DNA of 64,000 nt from Cyclina sinensis (lineage: Eukaryota > Mollusca > Bivalvia > Venerida > Veneridae), in contig JAAONU010000001.1 of the NCBI GenBank assembly GCA_012932295.1, positions 49,263,134-49,327,133 on the forward strand. Reading direction: 5' to 3'. Position 1 is the stretch's first letter, and each line of letters opens with the position of its first letter. The notes under the pieces were generated by a model that made no database searches, was not told the origin of the DNA, and saw nothing but the letters and a program-made list of their open reading frames with translations. Shown here one piece after another: positions 1-12,690 of this stretch. The translations under genes were made by a program, and so were the position numbers.

Positions 1-1010
1 AGTTTAGATTTAAAGAACATTTTGAGAAGTAAGAAAATAGTAAGTTAGTAACGAAAACAACTGACTTGTTTCAGATTTGCACTGTCTTGATATTGAGTTC
101 GACATATACTTCTATAAACAGAGCAGCAAGAATGTGTACGCTGTTACTTCTATTATGTAGAGTCTGACTATCATATGCTCATGTCAGAATATTTTATTAT
201 AATATATTAAGATCTTTTTTCATCTTTTAATTTTTTTTTCTTTTTATGTTCTCTTATCGTAATACTACATTTACCAGAGAAGCAGAGGAAGTGGAAAAAA
301 CACATACTGGTGTAACCTTGTTTTCGTTTGTTTTGTTTTTAGATAGTTCTTTTAATGTGAAGAATGTACTTTATCTACGGGGATGTAATCTAGGGTAGTT
401 GCTTTGAATACGATAACATCGAACACAAAAATGCATTAAACTTGAATCTATAGCTGACACACAGCGGTACCTTGGACGGGAAACGTTAGTAGACAGACGA
501 AGAAATATTATACTAATATTATTTTATACACTGATCAATTGTTTAACTGCTGACTATTTTTCTAATCTTGTTTCTTTTACAGTCGGTCAAGTTTCATCTT
601 ACAATTTATGATTTTAGCACGTTATTCCTTTACATAAGTACTTCATTCTTTCCTCTCGTTTACGCAAGAGGTTTTCGGTTTTAAACATAAAAAAGTAATG
701 CTGAAAAATACTTGTAATTATGGCTTTCGTAAGAAACAGACAAGCTTTTTATAAGAATGTATCAGTCATGACTCTGACAGTCCTTAAAATACAAATTTCC
801 TTCAACAATTTACACCACAAAAGTATCACAATTATCTGAGTAAATAATGAGTACATGTATATACTTTACTACACTTTTCAGAACTAGGTTTCAGAACATT
901 ATTGTATTAGCCGACTAAGAAAGTTAGCCGGAACTGTAGGTTATAAAATGGCAAGATTTGATAAGCTTTCATAGCTCTGTAGAATTTAGGAAACAGAATT
1001 ATGCTGACAT
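1..1010. other. No gene seen; probable intron of transporter gene A
   Basis: AT-rich sequence with no convincing exon on either strand. I looked on the minus strand for the next transporter exon (the one carrying the P-[ED]-S-F-R-W motif in the paralogues) and did not find it. Since gene A needs six more coding exons, this stretch is most simply its second coding intron, continuing past the window edge. Confidence 0.5.
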
Positions 1011-1016
1011 ACTCAC

Positions 1017-1556
1017 AACCATGCTAGGAAGCACGGCACAGAACATAATGCGACCATTAGTTGTATATATCTCCAGTCATGCAGCAACCAGGCCAAAAAG
1101 GCAAATAAACATGACTGTATTGGCCAGGACGGAAATCCTACAATCCAGACACGCCAACGAGCGAGCGAAAATTCCGACAAAAAGCAATATTGTGTCGTTA
1201 GAAAGAAGCCACCACCCATGCCTAGAAAAAACCTTGCAGCAGCAAACATCTGCCAACTGGTAGAAAAAAATGCGACGAGATGGAAGGACATGATTATGAA
1301 AATCGACGTAAAGAACGGAGGTCTACGTCCTATCAAATCGGCCAATTGTCCAGAAGCGACGTTGCCCACCAACGTTCCGGAAATCTGGATGGAATTTATC
1401 ATACTTGGAATAAAGTCACGGTCGCAGACAAGCTTAAACTGAAGTGAGAAGAAAGAACAACATTTCATTCACAGTTGTTGTAATGACATGAGACAACCAA
1501 ATGTTCTGAATTATGTAAATTAATAGAATTTAATAACAATAGTTTCAAGAGACATC

Positions 1557-1595
<39 letters not shown>

Positions 1596-2555
1596 ATTGA
1601 GTTTGCTTTTACTGCTCATTAGATCTTACTATTATAGAAAATTCAATGTCATTTGTAATTGCAGTAATAAAACAAATCCAATCTAACAGACATCTATTAA
1701 AAACCTTATCGAAGTATTTAACATATTTTAGAAAAAGGATCTTCTCCAAATTAAATAAATGATCTCTTCAGAAAGAAAAGTATTATCTCTTGTAAAATTA
1801 CTGCACGTTTTAAACGGATTACACTTCTAATTAGACCAGTTTATGCTTGCAACACGTGTTTCACATGCATTCTATTCTGTATCTATCATAATATAAGATT
1901 GATTCAGAAAAAAACAACCGGACATCAGTCTGTTACTCGTGTGCATTATTTTCTTATAGATCAATCATTGAATATATTTGAAAACAACTCAAATTGAATT
2001 TAAATGAGTTTTAATTTCTTTGCAGCCATCGTTCATCAGTAAATTTATTGAATCAGTGTAGTTCATTTAAAAAAAAAACAAAAGAAGCGGTAAAGTGACT
2101 CTTTGCGGAACTTGCCGATTCATTGATTCCTGAGAAACGTATCGTTTTTGTCAGCTACACATCATCTGTAATAAACCAATGGGATATACAGTTTGGATCG
2201 AATAAAATAGGTTACAAACCTCGCTGACAATTGTTGTCAAGCTTCCTTCAAAACCGAATGATTTGCACATCGTTTCATTTATGTAGCAGTTTTTCTTCTG
2301 GCAGAAATCTACTGTAGTGCCATTTTGTAATGCAAGACATGACGTCATATTGTTTACAACGACGTCATCCTGACAATACCAAGCAGGAGTCGCTGATATG
2401 ATGATCATTCCCGTGAAAGTAAAGCAGACGATCGTTTTGATCAGGTGAACGACGACGCTCATGCGCACTTGAAAGCGCCCACATCCTCCGATGTCTTCAA
2501 TTATTTTGTCTGGGCTGACTGCATCTGTTCCTTTGTCTTTGGAAGGAGGTGCCAT
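1017..2555 (-). CDS. SLC22-like MFS transporter, gene A (5' two coding exons only)
   Basis: Predicted plasma-membrane solute transporter of the major facilitator superfamily, SLC22 type; the substrate cannot be told. Coding exons are 2555..2220 and 1438..1017, with GT-AG borders. Exon 1 (112 codons) has the family N-terminus S-P-D-K-I-I-E-D-I-G-G-C-G-R-F-Q, first membrane helix, then an extracellular loop with five cysteines and three N-x-T sites. Exon 2 is 422 bases, the same length as in the three paralogues, and carries the helix 2-3 loop signature A-D-L-I-G-R-R-P-P. The ATG follows a splice acceptor (TTTAG) by one base, so a 5'-UTR intron is likely. The remaining six exons lie off the left edge. 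It is the most divergent member of the cluster. Confidence 0.82.
1559..1592. repeat. (CT)n microsatellite
   Basis: About 17 uninterrupted CT dinucleotides, in the first coding intron of transporter gene A. Confidence 0.95.
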
Positions 2556-2559
2556 TCTA

Positions 2560-5500
2560 AACGTAAACCAAAAATAATGTATTGTGCAATTATTTCTCTC
2601 ATAATTTTATATTTACACTTATAAAAAGAAGCATGAAGATCTATCAAAAGCAAAAAATATTTCTTTTAAAAATGAAAGAACGATTCCGAACATCTACTTC
2701 ATCATACGTATTAAAAGAAAAGTAGAAATGCAAACAACACTTTCATCATTAGTAATGAAATTTGTAGACCATAAAACTACAAGATTTTGGGCAATAAAAT
2801 ATCTCCGGGTTTTTATTGTTGTTTTTTTTTTTTTTTTTTCGTTTTGCTTGTTTGTTTGTTTATAGGTCAAAAAAATCCAAAACGGTCATTGTTAAAATGT
2901 TTCATTGTTTTGACATATGAATACGTAATATTGCAGTCTGCGCTCGAGTTAAAGGACATTTCTGTTCCTTTTTGCGTAATTGTTTTAGAAATGTACAGTT
3001 GCATACCGTTTATGATGTGGTTGCGATGAGATTTAAATGCAAGGTTTATCGTATTAGTATACTACTGAATTATATGAAACGACTGCGTCTGAGTTTCTGC
3101 TAGGGCAAAAAGCAATAACACTTTCGCCGTAGGTCATTCGACCTTTAGGATAATACAACCGACTTCGAGCTATTTCAAATACAATTTAAGTTACATATTA
3201 AATGCTAAGCATATTTGAAAAAATAAATGACAACATAGCCCCTATTCAATAAAGAAAGCCCCTAGTAAAACTCTAATTAAAATACATTCGCCTGCTATTA
3301 TAGTTCTCTATAGATATAATCCTAAGTAAAACAAACTCGTAATTAAAAGTATTTTTAAACCTAAACCTATTTAGTTGAAACAGTGGAAACATTCCAAAAA
3401 CCCATGGCAATTTAAAAAGACTGTCGTTCAAGCTCTTCTAGAGAGAGTTTTCGATAAAAAGACATCAAAGAAATATGCTTGTCAACACTGTATGCAGAGA
3501 CATAAACACTGATTCTTTTGCTCTTAGCTACTAGTATACGAAGTCATCTACAACGATTTATTTTTTAGCATTAGTCAATTTATTTATTTTAAGATTTTAA
3601 AGTGCTATATACCAAACTACTGTGAGAAGGATAGATGAAAACTCTGTTGACAGTTACAGAAACACACGTTCTTTTCTCCAAAATATTTGCACTGAAATAC
3701 CGTTTGATAACTTCGTTTCGAACAATATTAGGAACGAAATAAAAGCTATCAAAGTACAGACGCGTAAGAGCAGCTGGAAATAGTTTCGGCAAGCGGTGAA
3801 AATGCAGCGGAAGTATTATTTGAAAGACATACATAACGTGTAATGCTAATCAGATATGACACTTACCAGTTCATCATGTGTACTGTGCGTGAAGTAATAC
3901 GATGGCATGCTTTTGATAAACTAAAAAAAATAGTTTAAATGCTTCTTTTCATCGAATTCGTTTTGTATGAAGAAAATGTTTTCACAGGGTTCGAAGACTA
4001 AAATTATTGCGAAAAAGGGCAAGTAGTAGTTTGTTTTTTTAAACAAAATATTTATCAATGACTAAATTGTTTATTTTAAAGTAGCTATTGACCATGTGCT
4101 TTATTTTTAAGGGAACGTTTATTCAGTTAGTTGCAAACCATAGGAAATTCTCCAAGATTTCAGGAATACGTGGAATACTTTCTGAACAAAAAGGAAAGCA
4201 AAGATGGTGTTTGTGAGGATTACAAAAGAATGTGGACACGGACAGGAATTCTTTAATTTGAGAAAGTGATTTTTGGAGCATAATACATTTTTATAAATGC
4301 GCAATATATTCTGAAGAAGGCAACATTCGTGTGTGATTTTAAATGTATCGATACTAACAGTGAAACTGTGAATTCATGCTGAAAGCCATTAAAATGAAAA
4401 CCAGTTTGAAGGTAATCAAGGTATTGATGTTTGCATTTTTACTTAAAGAGAATGCATTTGTCACTGGTCGTCGAATGTTGGGTCCTTTGTTGAAAAATGT
4501 AAACATTAAAATAATATATTTTTATTCGATTTCATTATGATTGACTTTTGTGTTTATTCCTGTTAATTAAAACAGTTATTTCTACTATTCTGTATCAACA
4601 AATTTTAAAATCCTGTCAAGAAATTTCCTTTTTCACTTTCTGATAATAATAATTTAAACTCAAAATACTTAATACTTATTCCGAACGCATTTTTTTCCAA
4701 TAAAGTGCATCATATAGAAGTATATTTTTTATTAAAAATGTCTTATATTACACAAACAAGTGTATGAAAACTGTAAAAAATAAAAGCATACCTCGCTGTA
4801 CAACAAAATACAATACACTTGTAAAACTGTACTTACCTTTAGTAATGCAATTAATCCTTCCCGCTCCGAGTGTCACGTTAATTTGACGTCAGTGTACAGG
4901 TATGGCTGAATTTACTGTGACAATTGAAATAGCATCATCTTAATTGCATTTTAATTCATTGTTTTCGTAATTGCTCATGTTTATTTATTGTTTAATTAAA
5001 ATTTTGAATTTTTTCAACGCTCCTAAAGAAAAAAGAGAAACTATATGACATAGTTTTCGGAAAGAGGTAAACATTATCATTTTCATCACGTTTTCTTTCC
5101 TGAATGACGTAAATAATAATTAAAAGAAGTGTACCCATCCCCGCTGTGTAATGAAGTAAAAAATATATTTAACATTTTGTTCTTTCTGTATGAAAATACT
5201 CATGATACTTGGGACCTTAACTGGGACCTTAGTTTGATTTCATATCCAAAAAAAAAATAGTAATGCAAATTGAGAAGCGGAGGATAAAAAATGTGGCCCC
5301 TAAATTTCAAGTCAAGTGTGTTACCACTGGAACACTGATTTTCCTGCCATGGAAATGCGAAATGTATAACAGTTTTTTATACCTTTCCAGTGAGAGGGTA
5401 CGTTTTACACCTCTTCTTGTAAACGTTATTTGCGATTTTTACAGAAAGAACAGTTTAACATTTTAAACATATGTTTTGTTAATTTTGATTATAAAACTTA

Positions 5501-5930
5501 AATTGAAATCATTAACTGTCTGTTAAAGTGAGTAAGTTTTTTGACGTGTACATAAGTATGAAATGGTAATTTTCTGTCGCAAATTTGGATGATATATTGT
5601 GAAGAATACTGCATAATTTATGAAAGGTTATATTTTTATAGTTTAGTTTAAACATATTTCATTGCATGTAATTTGCACATATATTTTATATTATTCCAAT
5701 TTGTTAAGCAAACGGGTTTGACCACAAATTCTACAAACACTATAAGACGGTCCATGTCTGATATTATATATTTACATTTGGTGACACACAATATATTTTT
5801 GCAAATATTTCCGTATTTTTAAACTGAATTTCTTACTTTTTGACATATGAAACACCGTAAACTGTAATATATTGTTTTGAGAAAAAATTAGTACTGTATT
5901 CAACTACATAGATTGTAAACAAGATACAAA
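2560..5930. other. Intergenic, no gene seen
   Basis: AT-rich upstream side of gene A. It should contain that gene's promoter and a 5'-UTR exon, neither of which I can place. A T-homopolymer lies at about 2822 to 2839. The short open frames here have no recognisable domain, splice context or codon bias. Confidence 0.5.
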
Positions 5931-5934
5931 TAAA

Positions 5935-5937
5935 GCT

Positions 5938-5968
<31 letters not shown>
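5935..5968. repeat. (TC)n/(AC)n microsatellite
   Basis: A TC run passes directly into an AC run. It lies just beyond the 3' end of the decayed retrotransposon at 6.1 to 8.4 kb. Confidence 0.9.
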
Positions 5969-6109
5969 CTGTCCCAGACAAAAATTAAATGAGTTTATTT
6001 TAGTTTATCGCGCATGACAAGACACCCTAAAAATACGAAAATCTATTAGAAGCGACTAGTGTCACGGATATATTCAATTACAATTAAAAAAACTGTTCTA
6101 CTCGTCACT

Positions 6110-8425
6110 TAAATGATCTTTGCCAAGCAGTAAATATTGTGCAGATAACGGATATATTTACGAGCCTTATTAAAAGGTTTGCCTCGTTGACTTAAAAATA
6201 AAGGACATTGAAAAAAAGAGAAATGTTCTACATCTCCTGTTTCACACCAACATATACAAGAGCCAACATTTTTTAAATGATTACTATATTGAACAAAACT
6301 GAGGCAGCTGCGTGCATTTCTTAGTTTAGTGTTCCAGAAATAACATATTTTGATTTTGGGCATTAGCATTATATATAAAGAAAATTGCTTTAGTTTTGTT
6401 TGGATTAAAATCTATAATACAAGTTTTCAACCAGTTATCTATCATTACTAAGTCATGGTTGAGCTTTTTTTTTAAATCAGTCATGATAAGTGGTACATCT
6501 TAATGCAGTGTCATCTGAAAACAGTTGCGCAATACTTATCAAGTTATTAGCTGTATTATTCACGTTAATAAAGAAAAGACGTCTTTGGGCCGCACCTTGA
6601 GTGACACCTACCTTAAAAATTCCAGTGTCTGAAAGCAATAATTACCTTTGGTCTTCTCTATGAAAGATAACTACTTAACCAGTCTAGTAAAATACCACTA
6701 ACTGCATTTTGTATTAATTTATACAAAGACCTTTATGCAAGACCTGGTCAAACGCTTTTGATATATCACAAAAACAATACAGGTGATTAATTTCTATCAA
6801 ATGACACTGCAATTTGGTTGTATATATCAATAAGTTAAAACAACACTGTCGAGTGTGTCCACTCAAAAACCCTGATTGTTTATTATGACATTATTTGAAA
6901 TAAGATAATGATAGATATATTTGAGTACTACTCGTTCCATTACTTTTTCAACACAATTTAATAAATAGGTCTATAATTACTAGTAAGACTCTTAGACTAA
7001 AATCATTCTTCTAAAATAAAGTTATAACAAATTGCTAATTTCACTCATTTGTGAAATTTTCTGGGAAGAAAGATTAATTAAACATCAAATATAAAGGCAG
7101 ACTTAATGTGAGAGGTATCTTTTTAAGAACTTTGTGGCTAATCATGCTTTCCCCATCTGCTTTATTTGGATCTAATATTTTGATAACATCATGTATTTCT
7201 TGTTCATTGATTTGAATTGTTGACAAAATAACGTTACACTTACAACAAATTCTGGCAAAGTTGCATTAGACTCGACAATTTGAGAAATAGAAATAAAGTT
7301 GTTGAACAGACAATTTGCCTTTTCCCTGTCTGTAAAACAATACGATTCTTCTCCATTACTGAGAGTATTTTGCAAAGAAAGGAATTGTTTCCGAATTCCT
7401 TTTGGTCTCCACCAACTGACGTAACATTTTTCATTATATTTAGGATATGATGAACAAAAATATTAAACATAAGTTTCAAGTTTAGCGTGCTTCACTAAGT
7501 TATTTATTTTCTTTCTCAGTATTCTTTAAACATGCCAATGATTTATGTTTTCTGTTTTCAAAGTCTGCTCTTTGGGTGGCTCGTTTTCTGGAACATTTTC
7601 TTATATCTGAATCATACTATGGTTTATCTGAAGGTTAAATAGTTACGTACTCTCCTAAATATGTTTGATCATAAGATTATTCAACATTTCTTTAAAAAAA
7701 ACTTTACAACTTCATTTATCTCTGAATAATTTAAACATTGCCAATTCAAATTATTCATGTCCTTAAAAGCTTCATAACTACCTTGATCATTTAACCAGAC
7801 TTTTTTCTATAAAACACATGGTCTCGTACCATCTGTTTTAATATATGAACAGGTTGCTTTATGGTCACTTAAATCACTAGGAACAGAAATAACATCGCTA
7901 AAAGAACAATTTAAGGAATCAGATAATAAAACTGGGTCTAAAAGGGATGACGACGATGCTGCTTCTCTTGTTGGATGACGTGTAACATTGGTAATGTTAT
8001 AAAATAAGCAAACACGTTTGCAAGTTGCTTATTTCCTTCAACTGATCCGCATTTACATGTTCAAGTAAAATCAGATGTGGATTAAATCAAGAGCTCTTTC
8101 TGTTAATAATGAGAAATTTTCCCAGAATGATACATTTGAGTTAGGAGGACGATAAAAGCAACAAACTAGAAAATTATCACGTTTCGACATAACTTCAATT
8201 ACAATTGCATTTACTGCTGATCGCTTTAAATTTAGAAGTTTTTTCGTAAAAAGTTTTTAAGAAACATAAATTATGTCGCTGAAATAAGATGATGTTTTCT
8301 TTTTATGAATACTATTACAAAAACCATAAATTTCCAATCAATCTTCAAGGATTACATTGTTAAGATGCGTTTCCGTAAAGTACAAAGTTACGGAACCCGT
8401 TAGAGCCATTGTAAATTGTAAAATG
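6110..8425 (-). mobile_element. Decayed non-LTR retrotransposon (endonuclease plus reverse transcriptase remnants)
   Basis: Reading the minus strand from about 8,420 downward, in broken frames, one meets the pieces of an APE-type non-LTR retrotransposon in order. First T-E-T-H-L-N-N (endonuclease, near 8,360), then C-C-F-Y-R-P-P-N-S (near 8,140). Next come L-L-D-P-V-L-L-S-D-S-L-N and D-L-S-D-H-K-A-T (7,860 to 7,960), the end of the endonuclease. Then the reverse transcriptase motif F-C-D-I-S-K-A-F-D-Q-V (near 6,750), a degenerate G-V-x-Q-G (near 6,590), and a C-terminal cysteine region ending H-F-S-F-F-Q-C-P-L-F near 6,200. Stops and frameshifts are frequent, so it is inactive. The motifs fit the Jockey/CR1/L2 group; the exact clade would need a tree. 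Confidence 0.8.
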
Positions 8426-8429
8426 TCGC

Positions 8430-8910
8430 TCTTGGAGGTCGACACATGACATTAGAGAGGCACACGATACGACATATGACAATTCAACACGACGTATGAC
8501 AATGCGTTACGACACATTATGAAGAAAAATACTGCATATTTTGACCTACCATGGACAGCCACATTAACAAGTTAGTGCCAAGTGTCGTGTCGCATTGTCA
8601 TCTGTTTTATCGCATTGTCATGTATCGTATCAAGCATCGCGGCTTATTGTCATACGTCGTATCAAGTGTGGCATCTTAATATCATGAGTCTACTTAGCAA
8701 TGCGACATATGACATTTGATACGAAATTTGACAATGCGATGCGACACATGACAATGCGACGCGACATTTGATATTATATTCAGTAAATATCGTGCAATTG
8801 TCTAGCGTTGTGTTTTATTTTTCAACCACGACACTAGACATATAAGCGACACTATAACACAGTACGACATATGACATTATATCAAGCAAATGTCGCGCGA
8901 TTATCATGTA
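8430..8910. repeat. Short CGACATATGACAATGCGA-like repeats in alternating orientation
   Basis: Degenerate copies of an about 18-bp motif appear forward at roughly 8,440 to 8,515. They are reversed at 8,585 to 8,665, and forward again at 8,700 to 8,775 and 8,850 to 8,905. The strands could fold into several hairpins. No protein is encoded. It lies immediately beyond the 5' side of the minus-strand retrotransposon remnant. Confidence 0.65.
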
Positions 8911-8944
8911 TCTACCGGTGTACTAGTTAAATTTTCTTTAAAAA

Positions 8945-10460
8945 CACCTGCTACAGACGGTGTTTTCTCAAGGTCTTAGGGGCTTGGACTCGGCACTGGT
9001 ACAATTGCCCAGGCTGAGATGAGTCTCGTTTGCTAGCCAAGGAAACGGGCTGTCTATCGGTGTATCGCACTGGCCAATAGCTGTTCAAACTGCTAGAGCA
9101 AAGCGTGGCAAAGTGTGCGCAAAACGCGCATTTTCTTCTATTTTACGCTGTACTCCTATATAGAGCATATACTAGTAGGAGAGGCCAGGGGCTCGAGTCC
9201 CGGTTGTTTATTATGATTATTCAGATTTTGAGGCGTGGTGCCCGAAATAGGGACGTATCTGTGTGACGAACTAGTGAAAATACTATTTGCACAATGGGTT
9301 TTTCTCAAGGTCTTTAAAGGCTTAGGCTCGGCACTGGTACACATGCCCGAACTGAGATGAGTCCCGTTTGCTAGCCAGGGGAACGAGCTGTCCATCGGTG
9401 TATCGCACTGGCTGTTCAAACTGCTGGGACAGAGCGTGGGAAAGTGTTTGTCAAACGCGAATTTCGCACCTTTACAAGAACTCGAACCAGTGACCATTTC
9501 TATATGCTTTATAGCTAATGCCGCTACTCTGCGACCTTATCTATTACCAAAAAGGAGCAAGCCGCGTCAATTCTGCTGAAAACCAAAGGCCGGAGACATT
9601 GCTACGTGTTCTCGCCTCGGCGTTCCATAGTTGCAAGCTCGAGCCCCTCAAAGAACCTGAAACGGCCAGACTCAGGCTTAGGAACATGAAAACAAGAAGA
9701 GAAAAAATTCAAACATTTTCTAGGACTCGAACCCGTAACCACTGCTATATTCTCTATATAGGAGTACAGGGTAAATAAGAATAAAATGCGCGTTCGGCGT
9801 ACAATTTGACACGCTATGCCCATGCAGTTTGAACAGCTACAGGCCAGTGCGATACACCAATGAACAGCCCGTTTTCATGACTAGCGAAAGAGACTGGTCT
9901 CAACACGGGCCAGTCTGTCGTGCAAATACGTTTTTCATACGCATTTACACTGGTTAGTTACACAGACACGTCCCTGCTTCGGGCACCACGCCTCAAAACA
10001 CGAAGTAATCGGTTCGAAACCGAGCCAAAGCCAAAACACACGGCCCCGATTACATACCGGCTACATACCCCTACCCGGCTCACTTCCGTAAACGCACAGA
10101 AGGCATACTGACGTTCGTATGCACGCTGTAGCTCAGCGACGCCATCTCACTTAGGCGACTTTTTAACACCGTCATGTAGCTGGGACGTTTGCTTAGCGAC
10201 TGCTCTACTCTCCGACCTTTTCTACTTACCACTGGGGAGCAAGCCTCGTCCATTTTCCTGAAAACCGCTTTCCAAACGCCAGTGACGTTGCTCTGTGTTC
10301 TCGTCTCGGCGTTCCATAGTTGCAAGCCGGAGCCCCTAAAATCACCTGAAACGACCAGACTCATGCTTAGGAACATGAAAAAATAAGAAAAAAATCACAC
10401 CTTTACCGGGACTCGATCCCGAAGCCACTTCTATATGCTATATATAGAAGAACGGCGTAA
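8945..10460. repeat. Composite inverted-repeat block with tRNA-like B-box segments
   Basis: Copies of a roughly 200-bp unit lie in direct orientation at about 8,960 to 9,170 and 9,295 to 9,490, and in inverted orientation at about 9,785 to 9,925. A second unit, with G-G-A-C-T-C-G-A-x-C-C-C, is repeated at about 9,600 to 9,770 and 10,275 to 10,450. A 38-bp arm (9230..9267) is repeated in reverse at 9957..9994 with about four mismatches. The GGTTCGA-like boxes suggest tRNA-derived SINE pieces inside a larger foldback structure. Open frames here have no recognisable protein. Confidence 0.65.
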
Positions 10461-10469
10461 AAAGAAGAA

Positions 10470-12270
10470 AATGCGCGACTAGCGATTGAAATCAGTAACC
10501 AAGTTGCATATAATTTTGCATGTAAATGATATTTTTTTACATGGTAGGGAAGTCGAAGAGTGTGAATTGCCCATAAACATACCACAGGAATTTATTTGAT
10601 TCGCTCAGGTTTCAATGTGATGGACTCTAGATTTGGAAGACTTTCAATAGAGCAGTTTGGCGAATGCCAGTCTATTTTTAATTGTGTTTTATCATCTGTG
10701 ACTCGTTTGGTTGGTTAAATAACACTCCTTCATTGGGCATTGTATTTTTTCTCGAATCGTCACTTTGTCGCCATTGTTAGGATTTGGTATGATAGCGAAC
10801 CTTTGATCCTGGAACGGGGTAATTTAATCCACTGAATTATCAAATCACCCAGTATTACAGTCACAAACGAATAAATGTATCATCAACTGCTTGCTATAAT
10901 TATGTACCCCATCATATCGCCATATCATTTTTTACCTTTTCTGACAGAAGTTTTTATCTCCGGCCGAATGGCGAGGGATATTGTTTAGGCGTTGTCCATC
11001 CGTCACTTCTTGTCCGTCCGGAACCATGAGTCCTTAGAATTTTCATGGATCAAGTTGTAACTTTGTGGGATATTAAATAGAACAGAGGAAAGATGCATGT
11101 CAATTGTCGTCATTACTTACAAACTTATAGCTGAGTTAGACCCAGACTGGCCCTCAATTTTATAAATTAAGGCAGTATGTCTGTCCTGAGCCGTACCTCA
11201 GTAACCAAAAGATGGAATTTAATATCACTCAATACGATAAAATAAGTAGCACCAGAGATATGGTCCTTTAATTTACTATATCGTTTATAAGGCATAAAGA
11301 CATTAAGAGAAAACATTATCATGTCACTAAATCAGTATAGGATTGCGCAGGCAAACAATTTGGTCGGTAATACCTGAGTTATGGGCCTTCGATTGGTGTA
11401 CCTACCATTAAGAAGGCATATACACACTAAGGGAAAAACTTCTTTAAAATCTTTTTCCACAAGGCCTTTAGCAAAATTTGGTATGTAACATCCCCTTGTG
11501 ACAATGTACCAACCAAATGTAGGGTAAAATGAAAATGAAAGTGTATGAAAACTAAAAACCTCTACAATGATTTTTTGAGCGAGTCTTTTCTTTATAAACT
11601 TATATCTAAAATATTTTTCAAAGAAGAATCAATTTCACGTTAAATGGTTCAGATACATTCTACACATATCAACTTTATTGTTGTATGTGTGTTAAGATTG
11701 AAAAAAAGAATGCTTAAGTTTTCTTTAAACAAATTAATTTTATTGTCTAGTTTTAAGTTGCATAGTTGAGAGTATACAGTCTTCAATACAAAAATACATT
11801 TACGCAGAAGTGAGGTTTCCATGTTATTTTATTTCTGCTTTAATAGGTTGTAGATGAACTGCTTGGCAAAGCATTTATGTATATTGCATTGCTGAGCGTT
11901 TTGTTTTTTAATTTTTATTTTGCACTGCCGAAGTCGTTTACGGTTTTGCCTTTAGCACTTTGTGGTTTGTCACTGATGATTTTTTTGCACCACTTACATT
12001 GAAGCACGATGTATAAGTTGCAAAGTTTCATTCTTTACAGTTTTTCATTCATAATTTTAATGGTTTGCACGTATGCATTTTTAAAACATGTATTTTAAAC
12101 ATGTAGTAGGAAAATTTACCACAGTTCGCATCAGTTCGTGAAATAGTTTTATTTCTGTGAACCCCTCCATAGTCCCGCACGTTTACAAAGCGTCATAACT
12201 CATTATACAGTTACGACGAAGCACGTTACATGATAGTAAAACAAAATAAAAACAACTTCAGCGAATTCGA
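10470..12270. other. Intergenic; contains a dispersed molluscan-type repeat
   Basis: No gene seen. The part at about 10,950 to 11,430 resembles a second stretch of the window at 25,430 to 25,760, sharing order and wording (for example CGTTGTCC-x-TCCGTCAC, then GCATGT-x4-ATTGTCGT, then AGCTGAGTTA). It is therefore a dispersed repeat. The rest is AT-rich spacer on the 3' side of gene B. Confidence 0.55.
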
Positions 12271-12276
12271 AGTATT

Positions 12277-12438
12277 TAGAGCTGTTTAAAGGTAGAGATG
12301 TGTTTAAAGGTAGAGCTAGGTAGAGCTGTGTTTAAAGGTAGAGCTGTTTAAAGGTAGAGCTCTGTTTAAAGCTGTGTTTAAAGGTAGAGCTGAGTTTAAA
12401 GGTAGAGCTGTGTTTAAAGGTAGAGCTGTGTTTAAAGG
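12277..12438. repeat. Minisatellite, about 19-bp unit
   Basis: Eight or so imperfect copies of GTGTTTAAAGGTAGAGCT, some shortened. It sits about 250 bases beyond the stop codon of transporter gene B, outside its coding sequence. Confidence 0.85.
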
Positions 12439-12684
12439 CAGGATTTCTCTGATACCTTATTATAACCGTTTATAGTCATATGACTGATATATTTTCGTCA
12501 GAGGATGCAGGTCAATGCCTTAAAAACTTAAACAAGGTGCAGTAAGTAATAAAACATGAAACGTGCTGTATGCGTAACGAAAGGACTTTACAAAACTTTC
12601 ATAAAGCAGAGTGATTAAAACTGAAATAGTCTGAATTCGATTTCAGTATGTTGCATGTAAAACGGTGGTCCTCTATAACAAAAC

Positions 12685-12690
12685 TTTATT
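12685..12690 (-). other. Polyadenylation signal of transporter gene B
   Basis: AATAAA on the minus strand, starting five bases after the TAA stop (12698..12696). It is an unusually short 3' UTR if used. Confidence 0.55.

Noticed and set aside
9156..10386. Several open frames of 60 to 113 codons on both strands
   Set aside because: They fall inside the composite inverted-repeat block with tRNA-like boxes and change with repeat copy. No protein family was recognised.
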